In this document: positions 6,136-6,931 of the stretch, one piece after another
How the letters are laid out: every line of letters starts with the position of its first letter
Numbering within the stretch: the first letter of the stretch is position 1
Assembly (NCBI GenBank): GCA_023414155.1
Contig: JAEZOG010000285.1
Location: forward strand, 1 to 6,931
DNA from: Cyanobacteria bacterium OH_CFB_184
GTDB lineage: Bacteria; Cyanobacteriota; Vampirovibrionia; Gastranaerophilales; Gastranaerophilaceae
Direction: 5' to 3'
DNA: 6,931 nucleotides
Notes under the pieces: model-generated
Told to the model about the DNA's origin: nothing
The model's input: only the letters and a program-made list of their open reading frames with translations
The model's database searches: none
Program-made: the position numbers and the translations under genes

Positions 6136-6931
6136 ATGAAAAATACTAACCATGCAGGTATAATAGCTTCGATTAATACAAATTGGTTTCAATTTATGGA
6201 AACAATAGCTATTACTATGCAAAAAGACGAAACTAAAAAACCATCAAATATGGAATCTGAAATATTTCAGCAGCCATCAATAATAGCTGCGCTTGCTAAA
6301 AGATATATCACTCCTGAAAAATACATTTTGATAAATTTGCCCTTAAACATTAAAAAAGTTATTTTTATCGCAAGTGGTTCTTCTTACCATTGCGGATATG
6401 TAGCATCAGAACTTTTAAAAGAAACAGCAAACTGTGACGCGGAATGCACTTATGCAAGCGAATTTATTCTCAACACAAAAGTAGAAAGCAACAAGGAAAC
6501 TTTATTCGTATTCATTTCTCAATCGGGAGAAACAAGCGACACTTTAGATGCATTAAAAAAGGTTTCTAAAATTACTGACAAGACACTATGCGTTACAAAT
6601 AACGAAGATTCGACCATCTGGCAACTTGCTAATTACAAGATAAACACCTACGCAGGAAAAGAGCACAGTATTGCATCTACAAAAGCAATGAGCGCACAGC
6701 TTTTCTGTTTATATCTATTGGTTTTAAAAATTATGTATTCTAAAAATATAGATATAAAAGCAGAATTAAGCTACTTACAAAACATTCCGACTGCTATTGA
6801 ACAAGTTATCGAAAACAAATCAGACATCACAAAGGTAGCAAAAAAATTAGCTAAATTTGATAACATTTCTATCCTTGGAAGCAGGGCTTTTTATGCACTT
6901 GCAAAAGAAGGTGCTTTAAAGATAAAAGAGA
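6136..6931 (+). CDS. GlmS-like SIS-domain sugar-phosphate isomerase/deaminase without glutaminase domain (3' end outside window)
   Basis: The 265 visible residues match the isomerase half of glucosamine-6-phosphate synthase (GlmS). They show ESEIFQQP (40-47), like the KEIxEQP that opens that domain; FIASGSSYHCG (77-87); the phosphate-binding loop SQSGET (128-133); STKAMSAQ (181-188); and AKEGALKIKE (256-265). K262 and E265 line up with the E. coli GlmS catalytic Lys485 and Glu488; the partner of His504 lies beyond the window. The N-terminal Cys amidohydrolase domain (about 240 residues) is absent, and an in-frame TAA at 6097 rules out a longer start. It could therefore be an ammonia-using amino-sugar synthase, a glucosamine-6-phosphate deaminase (NagB-II type) or an AgaS-like enzyme; SQSGET favours the GlmS side. 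The start is uncertain: ATG 6136 has AGAAAGG at 6115-6121, rather far upstream, while ATG at 6196, 6217 and 6250 are alternatives, the last giving MESEIFQQP directly. Confidence 0.85.
   Translation, partial: MKNTNHAGIIASINTNWFQFMETIAITMQKDETKKPSNMESEIFQQPSIIAALAKRYITPEKYILINLPLNIKKVIFIASGSSYHCGYVASELLKETANCDAECTYASEFILNTKVESNKETLFVFISQSGETSDTLDALKKVSKITDKTLCVTNNEDSTIWQLANYKINTYAGKEHSIASTKAMSAQLFCLYLLVLKIMYSKNIDIKAELSYLQNIPTAIEQVIENKSDITKVAKKLAKFDNISILGSRAFYALAKEGALKIKE

Noticed and set aside
1..6931. CRISPR array, tRNA, rRNA, insertion sequence or attachment site
   Set aside because: I saw no regularly spaced direct repeats, cloverleaf or rRNA-like stretches, transposase motifs, or long terminal inverted repeats in the read-through.

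Overview
The window is AT-rich DNA (about one third G+C by eye) from a bacterium using the standard stop codons seen here (TAG and TAA). It holds five protein genes, two of them cut by the window edges, and almost no non-coding DNA: no gap exceeds about 100 bases. A TolC-type outer-membrane channel with a signal peptide shows that the cell has an outer membrane. Start codons are mostly preceded by weak or no Shine-Dalgarno sequence. Low G+C, a diderm envelope and weak ribosome-binding sites would fit a non-photosynthetic Cyanobacteria relative (Gastranaerophilales/'Melainabacteria'), but nothing here proves the lineage and other AT-rich diderm phyla remain possible.

Layout: (1) 1-1768, plus strand: the C-terminal 588 residues of the branch-migration helicase RecG. 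(2) 1769-3436, minus strand: a polytopic GT-C (GT39/ArnT-like) glycosyltransferase. Its stop codon directly abuts the recG stop, so the two genes converge with no bases between them. (3) 3437-3501: a 65-base, very AT-rich divergent promoter region. (4) 3502-4440, plus: a GT2 glycosyltransferase of the dolichyl-phosphate-mannose-synthase/GtrB/ArnC type with two C-terminal membrane helices. (5) 4502-6040, plus: a TolC-family outer-membrane efflux protein with a lysine/proline-rich tail. (6) 6041-6135: a perfect 10-bp hairpin followed by a near-consensus sigma-70 promoter. (7) 6136 to the end, plus: a GlmS-like sugar-phosphate isomerase (SIS) protein lacking the glutaminase half, cut by the window end.

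How the genes may work together: the most coherent unit is the divergent glycosyltransferase pair. GT2 enzymes of this shape load a sugar onto a polyprenyl phosphate at the inner face of the membrane, and GT-C enzymes use such lipid-linked sugars on the outer face to decorate lipid A, polysaccharide or protein. The SIS protein could feed amino-sugar phosphate metabolism, and TolC is a general export exit duct. These links are inferred from families and adjacency. RecG is a housekeeping gene that happens to be next door. I found no CRISPR array, tRNA, rRNA, insertion sequence or clear mobile element, and I see no strong case for a wholly new system. The points most worth checking are the GT2/GT-C pair, the glutaminase-less GlmS-like gene with its uncertain start, and the gapless convergent junction.
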